A DNA stretch of 10,000 nucleotides from Desulfomonile sp. GTDB taxonomy: Bacteria; Desulfobacterota; Desulfomonilia; Desulfomonilales; Desulfomonilaceae. The stretch spans positions 1 through 10,000 of the forward strand of contig JAIWNO010000001.1 of the NCBI GenBank assembly GCA_020216785.1, given 5' to 3'. A program made the position numbers and the translations under genes. Below are positions 1-7,161 of this stretch, in pieces. Numbering within the stretch: position 1 is the first letter of the stretch; every line of letters begins with the position of its first letter. The notes below the pieces were generated by a model. It saw only the letters and a program-made list of their open reading frames with translations, was not told the origin of the DNA and ran no database searches.

Positions 1-218
1 TCCAGCCGGAAATCTCGGGGAACCCAGGCGTTATGCTCGTTGACCATGCCGTATCGTTGCCGCCACTGGGAGAACTTGCCTCGCCCGATACCGATCCACC
101 CTACCAGACGAGTGGCCGGAAGGGAAGTCCGGTCGGACCAGTACCGTACGTAATCCACCACCTCATCGCGCCTGTCCGGTCCCACCCAGGACCCGTTCAG
201 CTTTCCCCAAGACTTTTT
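1..218 (-). CDS. IS3-family transposase orfB, N-terminal fragment
   Basis: A minus-strand frame is open from a TAA at 221-219 to the window edge. It reads through RRDEVVDYVRYWSDRT, LVGWIGIGRGKFSQWRQRYG and VNEHNAWVPRDF. This is the characteristic N-terminal helical region that precedes the rve/DDE integrase core in one large IS3-family group. OrfB carries out strand cleavage and transfer, normally as an OrfAB fusion made by frameshifting. A GTG at 185-183 is the only visible start candidate near the beginning of the homology. The frame runs on from the orfA LKK motif if one A is removed from the A7 run at 214-220. Relative to orfA it is offset by +1, not the usual -1. Catalytic residues are beyond the window, so activity cannot be judged. 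Confidence 0.85.
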
Positions 219-510
219 TTAGCACCACGTGAGACCCCATGATCTCCGCAATCACCTCGTCCTTGTGGGCGATCTTGACCTTAAGAGCCGTGTTTTCCTT
301 CTCCAGACGCTGTTCTTTGCCGTCCTTGCCTCGCTCGAACGCGGCGGCCCCGTTCTCGAAGAACTCCTTCCGCCACCTGTAAAACAGCGTCGGGTGAAGA
401 CCCTGCTCGTCGCAAAGGTCCGAGACCGGAACCTTGTCAACCAGATGCCGCCTGAGAATCCGAACCTTGTCCTCGGCTGAGAACCTCCTCCTCTTTCCTG
501 CCGCGGCAAT
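163..510 (-). pseudogene. IS3-family transposase orfA (HTH_Tnp_1 type), start codon lost
   Basis: The minus-strand translation reads KRRRFSAEDKVRILRRHLVD, then VPVSDLCDEQGLHPTLFYRW, FFENGAAAFE, a charged coiled-coil stretch, and KDEVIAEIMGSHVVLKK. It stops at TGA 165-163. This is the DNA-binding orfA of an IS3-family element: a helix-turn-helix followed by a leucine-zipper-like dimerisation helix. No ATG, GTG or TTG lies in this frame between an upstream in-frame TAA and the SAEDK motif. The good start is the ATG at 527-525, but it is in another frame, and its 91-codon reading ends at 252. One inserted base in the AGG-rich tract around 484-498 would join that ATG to this frame. I therefore treat the copy as frame-damaged, or the tract as mis-sequenced. 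The end given at 510 is only the edge of the homologous frame. Confidence 0.7.
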
Positions 511-544
511 TCCTCCTTCACGGTCATATGCTAACCGATCAAGG

Positions 545-560
545 GGAATTGTCCAATTCC
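545..560. repeat. 16-bp inverted repeat near the IS end
   Basis: GGAATTG at 545-551 and CAATTCC at 554-560 form seven-base complementary arms around a two-base centre. The palindrome lies between the orfA start region (ATG at 527) and the probable IS terminus near 570. It could be a transposase- or repressor-binding site within the terminal region of the element. That role is inferred from position only. Confidence 0.5.
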
Positions 561-584
561 GTCTGAAGCAAAACAGGTGTTATC

Positions 585-598
585 GGGGCGGTAGCCCC
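585..598 (-). terminator. GC-rich hairpin downstream of the sigma-54 regulator gene
   Basis: GGGGC at 585-589 pairs with GCCCC at 594-598 around a four-base loop, 40 bp past the regulator stop codon at 638. It may slow or end transcription from the regulator operon. There is no T-tract directly after it in the minus direction, so it is not a classical intrinsic terminator and could be only a local palindrome. Confidence 0.3.
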
Positions 599-637
599 TG
601 AGAGGCAGGCGTCCCCCGACGTGATCAACGCACTCCG

Positions 638-2422
638 TCAACGATCGACAATCGCGAACTTGTGCAACTTGTTGATCAGGCCCTGGCGCGAGAGGCCGAG
701 GACCTTGGCCGCCAACGATTTGTTGCCTTGGCAGTTTGCGAGAGCTTCTTCGATCATGCGCTTTTCTAGCTCGTCAACGGCCTGCTTGATGGGGCTTGCG
801 TTGCACACGGGGGCTGGAGCATTCATGATGATCTGCTCCACGGACTCGGCGATTCGCGGAGAAAGCCGTCCTACGGAGATGCTCCTGCCCTCGCCGGTGA
901 GCACATGCGCTCGTTCGATTTCGTTCTCCAATTCCCGTACATTGCCAGGCCAGGGATAGCGGATCAGCAGGTCCATCGCAGCCGGGTCCACGACTTGCAC
1001 CCACTTGCCGGTCTGGCGGCTCAATTTGTCAAGGAAGTGCCGTACTAACACGGGGATGTCTTCCGGGCGCTCCCTCAAGGGCGGAATGACGATCTGAAAC
1101 ACATTGACGCGGTAGTACAGATCTTCTCGAAAACGGCCTTGCTCCATAAGCGATCGCAGGTCCTGGTTGGTGGCCGTGATGAGCCGCACATCGACGGTGT
1201 GTGCGAAATTCTCACCCACCGGCCGGATTTCCCCCACTTGGATTGCGCGAAGCAGCTTCACCTGCATGGCAGGCGAGGTCGCCTCAATTTCGTCGAGGAA
1301 TAGCGTGCCCCCGTGCGCTGACCTGAATACTCCTTTGTGATCGCCCACAGCGCCGGTGAACGACCCTTTCTTGTGGCCGAAAAGCTCGCTCTCGATCAGC
1401 TCGGACGGGATTGCTGCGCAGTTGAGGCTGATCATCGGGCCGTCCCCGCGGGAGCTCAATCGATGGATCGCCCGCGCCACAAGCTCCTTGCCTGTGCCGG
1501 ATTCGCCCTGAATCAGGACCGTGGTCTCTGTGGCCGCGACTTTCTTGATGAGTGACCGAACACTTTGGAGCGCGGCTGAATTGCCGACCAGCATTTCAAG
1601 AGGATCTTCCCGCTTCAGCGCACGTTTGAGCCCGACGTTTTCCTTATGGAGTCTGCTGGCGCTCCGCCGGAGATTGTCCCACTCGAGTGCGTTTTCGATG
1701 GATCGCGCTGCCTGAGACGCGAGGATCTCGAGGATTTCCGTGTCAGTGGCTGTGAAAACGCCGGCCCGCTTATTGAGCACCTGAAACACCCCGATCACAG
1801 GTCCACCCGCGGACCGGAGCGGCACGCATAGGACGTTTTCAGTCTTGAAGCCGGTGGTAGGATCGACGTCCTTGTTAAAGCGGGGATCGTCGTACGGCGC
1901 AGGAATGTTCAGCGACTGCTCGTGAGTGAAGACCCATCCGGCAATGCCTGAATTCCACGGGATGCGGATCTGGCCGTGCTCGATTCCTGTGCCCATGTGT
2001 GAGTACAGCTCCCCGGTGTTGTAGTCCGCGAGGAAAATCGTCGCCCGCTCCGCGTTCATGACCGTCGGCGCTTCCCGGAGAAGCAGGTCCATCAGCGAGT
2101 TCATATTTGTCTCGCCGTGCATGAGGATTCCGGTTTTGAACAGAAGCGAGATCCTTTCGAGGTATCCGCCAAGCGGCCGGAACGCCGACCGAGGCCGTTC
2201 GCTTCCTCGCTCCATGCCAAGCGCTTCCTTGAGCAGAGTGATGTCGAGATGAATAGTGAGCGCCTGCACCAGCTCGTCCGCGCTGATCTTGCCTGAGACG
2301 AGCAGGATTTCGTGCGGCGGTTTACCGGTTTCTTTGGATTTGCGTATGGCGGCTGCATAATCTTCCTTGGAAATCCGTCCTGCTTCCAAGAGAAGCCCGC
2401 CAATTGCCTGAGGATCGATCAC
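638..2422 (-). CDS. Sigma-54-dependent transcriptional activator with T2SSE-N-like and GAF sensory domains
   Basis: This 594-aa protein is a bacterial enhancer-binding activator of RNA polymerase-sigma-54. Residues ~1-65 (GGLLLEAGRISKEDYAAAI onward) resemble the MshEN/T2SSE N-terminal domain, which binds c-di-GMP in some proteins. Residues ~102-245 form a GAF domain (IAGWVF, CVPLR, GVFQVLNK). The AAA+ domain starts near 280, with Walker A GESGTGKE at 306-313, GSFTGA at 353-358 (a serine variant of the GAFTGA sigma-54 contact loop), Walker B TLFLDE at 373-378 and the arginine-finger segment FREDLYYR at 431-438. A Fis-type helix-turn-helix ends the protein (NKSLAAKVLGLSRQGLINKL, 567-586). No receiver domain is present, so ligand sensing is more likely than two-component control. 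I chose GTG 2422 because GGAG lies seven bases upstream; a TTG at 2446 would add eight residues without a good ribosome site. The gene follows the dikinase-like gene by 63 bp and is probably co-transcribed with it. Target genes are unknown. Confidence 0.93.
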   Translation of the reverse strand: MIDPQAIGGLLLEAGRISKEDYAAAIRKSKETGKPPHEILLVSGKISADELVQALTIHLDITLLKEALGMERGSERPRSAFRPLGGYLERISLLFKTGILMHGETNMNSLMDLLLREAPTVMNAERATIFLADYNTGELYSHMGTGIEHGQIRIPWNSGIAGWVFTHEQSLNIPAPYDDPRFNKDVDPTTGFKTENVLCVPLRSAGGPVIGVFQVLNKRAGVFTATDTEILEILASQAARSIENALEWDNLRRSASRLHKENVGLKRALKREDPLEMLVGNSAALQSVRSLIKKVAATETTVLIQGESGTGKELVARAIHRLSSRGDGPMISLNCAAIPSELIESELFGHKKGSFTGAVGDHKGVFRSAHGGTLFLDEIEATSPAMQVKLLRAIQVGEIRPVGENFAHTVDVRLITATNQDLRSLMEQGRFREDLYYRVNVFQIVIPPLRERPEDIPVLVRHFLDKLSRQTGKWVQVVDPAAMDLLIRYPWPGNVRELENEIERAHVLTGEGRSISVGRLSPRIAESVEQIIMNAPAPVCNASPIKQAVDELEKRMIEEALANCQGNKSLAAKVLGLSRQGLINKLHKFAIVDR

Positions 2423-2429
2423 GCTTTTA

Positions 2430-2433
2430 CTCC
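2430..2433 (-). promoter_or_regulatory. Ribosome-binding site that fixes the GTG start of the sigma-54 regulator
   Basis: The minus strand reads GGAG, seven bases, then GTG at 2422-2420. This supports the shorter protein over the TTG start at 2446. The site lies inside the downstream copy of the direct repeat described at 2430-2458. Confidence 0.65.
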
Positions 2434-2458
2434 GATGTTGCCGCAAAGGGCGCTCTCG
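2430..2458 (-). repeat. Direct repeat, copy A (leader of sigma-54 regulator)
   Basis: These 29 bases match 2498-2528 at 27 positions, with two substitutions and one two-base gap. Copy A is noncoding if the regulator starts at GTG 2422, and it supplies that gene's ribosome-binding site. Copy B is coding. Confidence 0.8.
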
Positions 2459-2463
2459 TTTTT

Positions 2464-2485
2464 GGGCGGGCAGAGGTGCTCGCCC
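2464..2485. repeat. Imperfect palindrome between dikinase-like gene and regulator
   Basis: GGGCGGGCA at 2464-2472 faces TGCTCGCCC at 2477-2485 around GAGG: nine-base arms with one mismatch on the minus strand (a G-T pair on the plus). On the minus strand it is preceded by TGTAGGGGCG, whose TAG is the stop codon of the dikinase-like gene. It resembles the short GTAGGGGCG-type dispersed palindromes scattered in many bacterial genomes, but one window cannot show dispersal. It may also act as a weak transcription attenuator. Confidence 0.5.
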
Positions 2486-5400
2486 CTACATCTGTCGCTC
2501 CGATGTCTTGCCGTAAAGGGCGATCTCGCCCGTTTGGCCGTGAATGATCATCTTGCTCCCGACGATCACCTCGATATCGTTGAACATTACCGACTCAGCC
2601 CTGCCGGAAAAGCGCCGTATCTGTCCTACCTGCCCCACATAGACCTTGCCGAGGGATTTGGCGATGTCCGCAGCGTGAGCACCTCGGCCGCCAAGGCGGC
2701 TCACCAGTGCAGTCGGCACAGGGAGCGAGAAGACCTCTTCCATGATTTCTTCGGGGATTGGGTCGTTGACCACAAAAATGAAGCCGTCGAGCTGCTCGTT
2801 TTCCGGCAGCTTTTTGTTCATTGCGTCGATGATCGATTGAGCCTTATTGATATGACGATACGGCGCGATCTGCTCGCGGTTGGTTACCATGATCCCGCGG
2901 AATATTCTACCGGAAACGCCGGTGCCTATCCCGATCACGCGATAACCCTGCTCCGCCAGGCTCGGGACACGCTCCTTCCGCTCCCGATTCTTGCGGATCT
3001 GAAGAATGTAGACGACGCCCTTCTCAATCGTGTATTCGGTGGTAATATGCAGATGCAGCCGCTCCGCAGCCCGGACTACCATGGAAGAAAGCTGTTTCCA
3101 CGCCTGCGGCATGCGTGAGGCGAGCGTCTCGGTGCGCTTCCAAAGATCGTACGTGGGGATGGTCGCAACCTTGCCTCCAACCACGTCCGTACCCTGGTCC
3201 GCGTAAGCGAAATCGCCGCGCCATTCCATCGTGAAGGGATTATACGCCACCACTCCAGTTCCCGACGATTCAAAATCCAGATTGCCGTAAACCATGGATT
3301 GTACGATCACCGGAGTGCGCCAATTACCGTCGATGCCTGCTGCCGCGCGGTACTTAATTGCAGCCTTGGACTCGTGCGAATGCAGCACTGTGGCGGCACA
3401 GTGTGTGAGAATGTCGAGGAAGCGGCCCTCGTCGAGCATTTCCACAGCTCTTGGAGCCAGTTGACCGAGTCGCCTCTTGTAGGCGAACGCGAGCTCCTCC
3501 ATTTGGGGGCCGCTCATTTCGGCTTTGAATTTGACGTTCCAGAGCCCCTTTCGCCCGTCCATGATGTCCTGGAACTCTTCCCGGCCTACTCCGAAGACCG
3601 CTTGGCCGAATTCCTGCAAGAAACGGCGGTAGCAGTCGTATGCAAACCATTGGCCGTGCTCTTCCGAGAGCACGCGCGCCGTGTCGTCATTGATCCCCAC
3701 GTTGGTGATGGTAATCATCATGCCGGGCATACTGATCCTCGCGCCAGACCTTACGGAAAAAAGCGCGGGTCGCAACGCGTCCCCAAAATGCCTGCCACAG
3801 CGCTTTTCCAATTCAGCAACCGCAGCAGCAAGCCCGTCCCGGAACACAGGATCCGCCACCATCTCCTGGGATTCTCTCAGCGGTGTAGCGGTCGTGATGG
3901 AGAAATAAGGGGGGGTGTTTTCGGCGAATCTGAGCATCGCAGCCTTCTGACCGATCCAACATGAAGAGAGCTGGTCCTGCTCAGGGAACGCGAAATGCGC
4001 CACGTTCGCTACCGCGGCGCCCGGCATTACGGGGCGGCCTGATTCTGCAAGGCGCTGGTTGAGGAACAACTCTACCTTGTCGATAAAGCTCTCAAGGACT
4101 CGGAGGTTGCCGTCTCGCGCCTGAAGGTCGGATATATAGAGCGTTTTCAGATAGTTGAAAAAGAAGTCCTTGTCCGGGATTTCCTTAAGCGTCGTCAGGT
4201 CTCGCAGCTTTCGCGGCAATCGGTCGGTGGAACTCTTCGCAATGTGCAGCTCAAACGGCTCCTCAAACCAGAAACGGTAGTAGTCGTGCACATCGTCAAG
4301 CTCGCGTTTGATGATCTTCACGAGGTCGCGAACTTTGTCAAAGGAGAGTCCCAGAACACCTGCATGGCGCAAGTCACTCCCCGCTTGCTCCAGATAGTGG
4401 CTTGAGTGGCCGTTCTGCGAGACTCCCTGAACGAGATGATCGAGAAAACACAGAGCGTGCGGCAAATTTTCCAGGGTGATTTCTGTGAGATGCGTATTAC
4501 TGATGGTTGTAGCAAGCGTTTCCTGAAGCGCTTCCAACTGAAGATCCCGATTGAAAGCCTCGAAACGATCTTCGATGTACAAAGCCTTTTGGGCGTACGC
4601 ATGTCCTGCCTTCTTTGCACGCAAGATGATCGGCACGTCCGGCTGCTCGCGCCGGATGCGATCCATTTCCCGGATCTGATCTTCGGAGCCTTCAGTGAGC
4701 GTCGCGGGCGCGGGCATCGGGTCTTTGATATCAGGGACCAGGAATTTCTCTTTGATGCTACGCCTGTCCGCAATGATGCGGCCAAGCTTCTCAAGGTCGT
4801 CATCTATGGATGAGCGCTGCTCGGACTCTGTCACGATGAAATACTTGGTGTAAAGGCCCTTGATAAGCTCCACCACATCAAGGACTACTTTCCGTGAAAA
4901 GTGCGGCCACGTCTCGTCGTTCGCATATCGAGCGGTGTCTACGAAGACAACTTTGTTCAGAGAACCCTTGTCCGCCGGATTTATCCTGTAATCCGTAAAG
5001 ATGCGATCGACCAGACCGCGGATACCTTCCTCTTCTTCCCTGGAGCACCACTCGGACATCGCCAAATACGGCAATGATTCAGGCGGCATCCATTCAGTCA
5101 ACTCTTCGGGACTGCCCGTGCAAAAATACCTGAGGATGCCCTGGCAAAAGTAGTAATTCTCGATGCTCCCCCGCCAGTGGATGTCACCTCGCAGTTTGCC
5201 GAGAAAATTCCCTATAGGCTTGACGCCACGATTGGCCAACTCCTTGGCGAGACCTGCCGCTGTGAGTCGAAGCGTGTCCAGCGGCCCGATATCCTTTAAC
5301 GAATAGGGGATCGCCTTGACAAGGGTCCGAGTCATGAAATGGGTGATCGGAGAGTTTGCCCTGAGCAGCGCAGAGATCGAATATTGGATGAAGTCCTCGT

Positions 5401-6964
5401 CGCATAGTCGCGTTCCGCCGAGTTCAATCTGCACCACCAGATACGCGGTGAGACGCCGAAAAATCCGAGGGTTCGACGCGATGATCGCGATCAGGCTCTT
5501 GATCTGCTGGACGTGACCTTGGAATTCCGCAACGTCCTCGGCGAGCACGAGCGGCTGGCCCGTGTCGTCATCCTCGATGGTGTATTTCTTTTCCCGCGGC
5601 ATTATGAGCGGCCGCTCGATGAGGTGATCTTCCAGTTCCCGGGCCATGAGAAAGTAACGGTTTTGGCCGAGGGCCACGCCGAGGCACTCCACCGCCTTGA
5701 AAGACGAAATGACCTCGTCGACGGAATCGGATGCGTAGGCGCGGTCAAGGAGCAGCGCGGCAAAATGGTCGACCAGTTCCCAAGAAGCTCGCTTGCCTGA
5801 TTTTTCGAGCCGTATGACGATGTCGCAAAGCCCGTTAATGAGCAATTGTTTCACATCGGCCTTGTCAATCGCGAGGATCTGCACTACGAGAATTTCAGAG
5901 AACGCTGCCTGAATTGCCGACGGCAGGCCCTCCACCATGTCCTGAAACGCGGAGAGAATTCTGCTCCACTCGTCTGCCACGCCCCTGACGAACTCGGTTC
6001 CATTGCGGATGTGCTCCGCCGATTGCTCGAAATCGCCCTCCAAGATCCCGTGATAGACTTGGCGGCGTCTGTTAATCTCTTCCCGTGAATGGCGACTGAT
6101 CCGGTTGAGGACCTGCTCCTTGAAGACATCCTTGTGGGGGAAGTCAGCGGTGCTCACTATCGAGTCGAGCTTTTCAAGAAGGTGAGCAGGGCAGGGCTCG
6201 ATCTCTCCCAGTGCAGTGATCAGGATCTGCGCGGCCATCTTGTCCAGCAGCGGATTCAGTCTCTCAGCGACGCTGTCGGAGCGCTTCGCCAACGCGGATC
6301 GAATGCTCGAAACTTCAATCATGCGACGCTCAAATGAATTGAGCGGGCGAGGGAGCAATTCCGCGATCATGAAGCCGAGACATCGCTCCACAAACGGGAG
6401 ATATGGCTCGACTGCAATCTCGCTCGCAGACCTGAGGATACTCTCTACCAACCGGGACAAAGCGTACTCGCCCTCAGAGCGGGCATCGGCATCGAACGGC
6501 TGTCGCGTCGCAGCAAACAGGAAGCTCAGAACGATCTCCATGACCCGGCCGAGCCGGTCGCCGAGCGCTTCATCGTCCCGATCGAGAAAATAGCGAGTGA
6601 GCGTACGCACCAGATCGAGCCAATTGGGGATCTCGTACACCACCGGGATGAGGTGTTCTTCAATAGCCTGCCGACGCCCCTTGAATGCGGTGAGATACAC
6701 AAGTTCGCGCAGGGATTCTTTCGGGAAGCGGGGAAAAAGCCTGAGGCGCGAGTCAACCCGGCCAACGTCAACCAAATAGGGAGAAGCCTCCTCCCCAGTA
6801 CGATCGAGCACCATGAGCACCGTCGGGAGCGCTTCAACTTCGAGCGTCGTGATGGTGCGGAAATCAACCCCGGACCGCATGATCACCGACGCCATGCCGG
6901 CCGCCTGATACGGATTGAGCGGCTCTTGTTCACTGATTTGTCTGATGAGGTCTCTGACGTCCAC
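2486..6964 (-). CDS. Giant PPDK-like protein: unknown N-terminus, ATP-grasp and phosphohistidine domains, no PEP barrel
   Basis: The 1492-aa product falls into two parts. Residues 1 to ~950 look soluble and mostly helical and match no family I recognise. From ~1000 on it follows pyruvate phosphate dikinase: a glycine-rich start with Lys1007 (WIGQKAAML), SVRSGARISMPGMM at 1070-1083, NVGIND, RFLQEFG, PVIVQSMVYGN at 1218-1228, GTGVVAYNP, and the ATP-grasp end EYTIEKGVVYILQIR at 1310-1324. A swivelling domain then carries GGRGAHAADIAKSLG, with His1430 as the predicted phosphohistidine. The protein ends right after this domain (IIHGQTGEIALYG), so the PEP/pyruvate TIM barrel of PPDK and PEP synthase is absent. 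I infer ATP-driven histidine phosphorylation with transfer to an unknown acceptor, comparable in logic to rifampicin phosphotransferase or glucan water dikinase. The start is GTG, with AGGG seven bases upstream. No signal peptide or clear membrane segment is seen. Confidence 0.9.
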   Translation of the reverse strand: MDVRDLIRQISEQEPLNPYQAAGMASVIMRSGVDFRTITTLEVEALPTVLMVLDRTGEEASPYLVDVGRVDSRLRLFPRFPKESLRELVYLTAFKGRRQAIEEHLIPVVYEIPNWLDLVRTLTRYFLDRDDEALGDRLGRVMEIVLSFLFAATRQPFDADARSEGEYALSRLVESILRSASEIAVEPYLPFVERCLGFMIAELLPRPLNSFERRMIEVSSIRSALAKRSDSVAERLNPLLDKMAAQILITALGEIEPCPAHLLEKLDSIVSTADFPHKDVFKEQVLNRISRHSREEINRRRQVYHGILEGDFEQSAEHIRNGTEFVRGVADEWSRILSAFQDMVEGLPSAIQAAFSEILVVQILAIDKADVKQLLINGLCDIVIRLEKSGKRASWELVDHFAALLLDRAYASDSVDEVISSFKAVECLGVALGQNRYFLMARELEDHLIERPLIMPREKKYTIEDDDTGQPLVLAEDVAEFQGHVQQIKSLIAIIASNPRIFRRLTAYLVVQIELGGTRLCDEDFIQYSISALLRANSPITHFMTRTLVKAIPYSLKDIGPLDTLRLTAAGLAKELANRGVKPIGNFLGKLRGDIHWRGSIENYYFCQGILRYFCTGSPEELTEWMPPESLPYLAMSEWCSREEEEGIRGLVDRIFTDYRINPADKGSLNKVVFVDTARYANDETWPHFSRKVVLDVVELIKGLYTKYFIVTESEQRSSIDDDLEKLGRIIADRRSIKEKFLVPDIKDPMPAPATLTEGSEDQIREMDRIRREQPDVPIILRAKKAGHAYAQKALYIEDRFEAFNRDLQLEALQETLATTISNTHLTEITLENLPHALCFLDHLVQGVSQNGHSSHYLEQAGSDLRHAGVLGLSFDKVRDLVKIIKRELDDVHDYYRFWFEEPFELHIAKSSTDRLPRKLRDLTTLKEIPDKDFFFNYLKTLYISDLQARDGNLRVLESFIDKVELFLNQRLAESGRPVMPGAAVANVAHFAFPEQDQLSSCWIGQKAAMLRFAENTPPYFSITTATPLRESQEMVADPVFRDGLAAAVAELEKRCGRHFGDALRPALFSVRSGARISMPGMMITITNVGINDDTARVLSEEHGQWFAYDCYRRFLQEFGQAVFGVGREEFQDIMDGRKGLWNVKFKAEMSGPQMEELAFAYKRRLGQLAPRAVEMLDEGRFLDILTHCAATVLHSHESKAAIKYRAAAGIDGNWRTPVIVQSMVYGNLDFESSGTGVVAYNPFTMEWRGDFAYADQGTDVVGGKVATIPTYDLWKRTETLASRMPQAWKQLSSMVVRAAERLHLHITTEYTIEKGVVYILQIRKNRERKERVPSLAEQGYRVIGIGTGVSGRIFRGIMVTNREQIAPYRHINKAQSIIDAMNKKLPENEQLDGFIFVVNDPIPEEIMEEVFSLPVPTALVSRLGGRGAHAADIAKSLGKVYVGQVGQIRRFSGRAESVMFNDIEVIVGSKMIIHGQTGEIALYGKTSERQM
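2498..2528 (-). repeat. Direct repeat, copy B (3' end of dikinase-like gene)
   Basis: This is the partner of 2430-2458. It encodes part of the C-terminal residues EIALYGKTSER of the dikinase-like protein, four codons or fewer before its stop. The two copies start 68 bp apart and enclose the palindrome at 2464-2485. Confidence 0.8.
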
Positions 6965-6999
6965 TACCTCACCCTGCTCTTGGCGGTATCACCACAAAA

Positions 7000-7028
7000 A
7001 GATTAATCGATTGCCTTCGCGGTCGCAA
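7000..7028 (-). promoter_or_regulatory. Weak possible sigma-70 promoter of the dikinase-like gene
   Basis: On the minus strand TTGCGA is followed 17 bases later by TAATCT, about 35-65 bp upstream of the GTG start at 6964. The -35 is reasonable but the -10 is poor. I saw no convincing GG-N10-GC sigma-54 site in the 197-bp gap. Coordinates are approximate. Confidence 0.25.
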
Positions 7029-7113
7029 GTGCGTTCGGCAAATGCCGGGCAGGGAACTTGTGCGGTGTGCGGTGGTCACGGAGTGGGCATTCGCAGTTGT
7101 CGGGAAGGGGATT

Positions 7114-7140
7114 GGGGAGGCAAACAAGAAGGTCCTCCCC
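7114..7140 (-). terminator. Hairpin after the thiolase/DUF35 operon
   Basis: GGGGAGG at 7114-7120 pairs with CCTCCCC at 7134-7140 around a 13-base loop, 22 bp beyond the DUF35 stop codon. It is a plausible end point for the operon. There is no T-run after it, and the loop is long. Apart from this hairpin and the weak promoter at about 7000, I see nothing else in the gap 6965-7161. Confidence 0.35.
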
Positions 7141-7161
7141 GAGAAATCCAACTACCGCGAC

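Larger units (their letters stand above)
1..570 (-). mobile_element. IS3-family insertion sequence, 5' part, cut by window edge
   Basis: The stretch holds an orfA-like helix-turn-helix protein followed by the N-terminus of an orfB-like DDE transposase, the classic IS3-family layout. The rest of orfB, with the catalytic DDE residues and the far terminal repeat, lies outside the window. The near end is placed only tentatively: reading on the minus strand, a TG dinucleotide at 570-569 opens the stretch that leads into a palindrome at 545-560, and IS3 ends usually start with TG. No second terminus is visible, so neither the inverted repeat nor a target duplication can be confirmed. The element sits just past the 3' end of the sigma-54 regulator and does not interrupt a recognisable gene. 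Confidence 0.8.

Noticed and set aside
252..527. Minus-strand 91-codon frame from ATG 527
   Set aside because: Its translation is low-complexity and arginine/serine-rich; the adjacent frame carries the clear IS3 orfA motifs. Only its ATG is likely to matter.
2312..3118. Long plus-strand open frame of 268 codons
   Set aside because: It lies opposite the dikinase-like and regulator genes, has no family motif or ribosome site, and results from high-GC antisense codon bias.
3299..3964. Plus-strand open frame of 221 codons
   Set aside because: It is antisense to the conserved PPDK-like ATP-grasp region, whose motifs fix the real frame.
6965..7161. Sigma-54 promoter upstream of the dikinase-like gene
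   Set aside because: GG and GC pairs occur, but none at the required ten-base spacing with a TTGC-like -12 element.
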